A stretch of 6,424 nt of DNA, taken from positions 1 through 6,424 of the forward strand of contig JADFXZ010000126.1 of NCBI GenBank assembly GCA_015233265.1, in the 5' to 3' direction. This DNA is from Nitrospirota bacterium (GTDB lineage: Bacteria > Nitrospirota > Thermodesulfovibrionia > Thermodesulfovibrionales > Magnetobacteriaceae). Position 1 is the stretch's first letter; each line of letters opens with the position of its first letter. A model generated the notes under the pieces. It was given only the letters and a program-made list of their open reading frames with translations, searched no databases and was not told the DNA's origin. Below, piece after piece: positions 6,418 to 6,424 of this stretch. The position numbers were made by a program, and so were the translations under genes.

Positions 6418-6424
6418 GGCGCAC

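Overview
The window holds four same-strand protein genes in two blocks. It suggests a Gram-negative bacterium with surface polysaccharide export and a type IV pilus or type II secretion apparatus. The style of the proteins recalls Nitrospirota or Deltaproteobacteria, but that is an impression from protein style only; no rRNA or marker gene is present to test it.

Block 1 (1-3916) is a tight cluster of three genes. It opens with the 3' part of a GlgE-type alpha-1,4-glucan:maltose-1-phosphate maltosyltransferase, cut by the window start. Next comes an ABC-2 family polysaccharide export permease (Wzm type), starting 6 or 18 bases after the glgE stop. Last is the partner ATPase (Wzt type) with a C-terminal beta-rich extension of the kind that recognises the glycan to be exported. 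The spacing suggests one transcript and raises the possibility that alpha-glucan synthesis and glycan export are linked here.

A 111-base, AT-rich intergenic region (3917-4027) follows. It holds a weak hairpin at the wzt stop, a poor promoter candidate and a good Shine-Dalgarno for the next gene.

Block 2 (4028-6370) is one large GspE/PilB/MshE-family secretion ATPase. It has two tandem MshEN modules (a known c-di-GMP-binding fold), a complete ATPase core with its usual tetracysteine zinc site, and an extra C-terminal zinc-ribbon tail.

The most striking observation is at the end of this gene. The annotated TGA stop (6368-6370) sits exactly where the first cysteine of a fourth CxxC knuckle is expected. 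Reading through gives [TGA]-P-F-C-S and then TAG at 6383-6385. This would complete a second zinc ribbon with the same CxxC-X10-CPFC geometry as the first. The TGA may be a recoded codon (selenocysteine is the natural candidate), a recent nonsense change of a Cys codon, or a base error. The last 54 bases hold small overlapping inverted repeats and no further gene.
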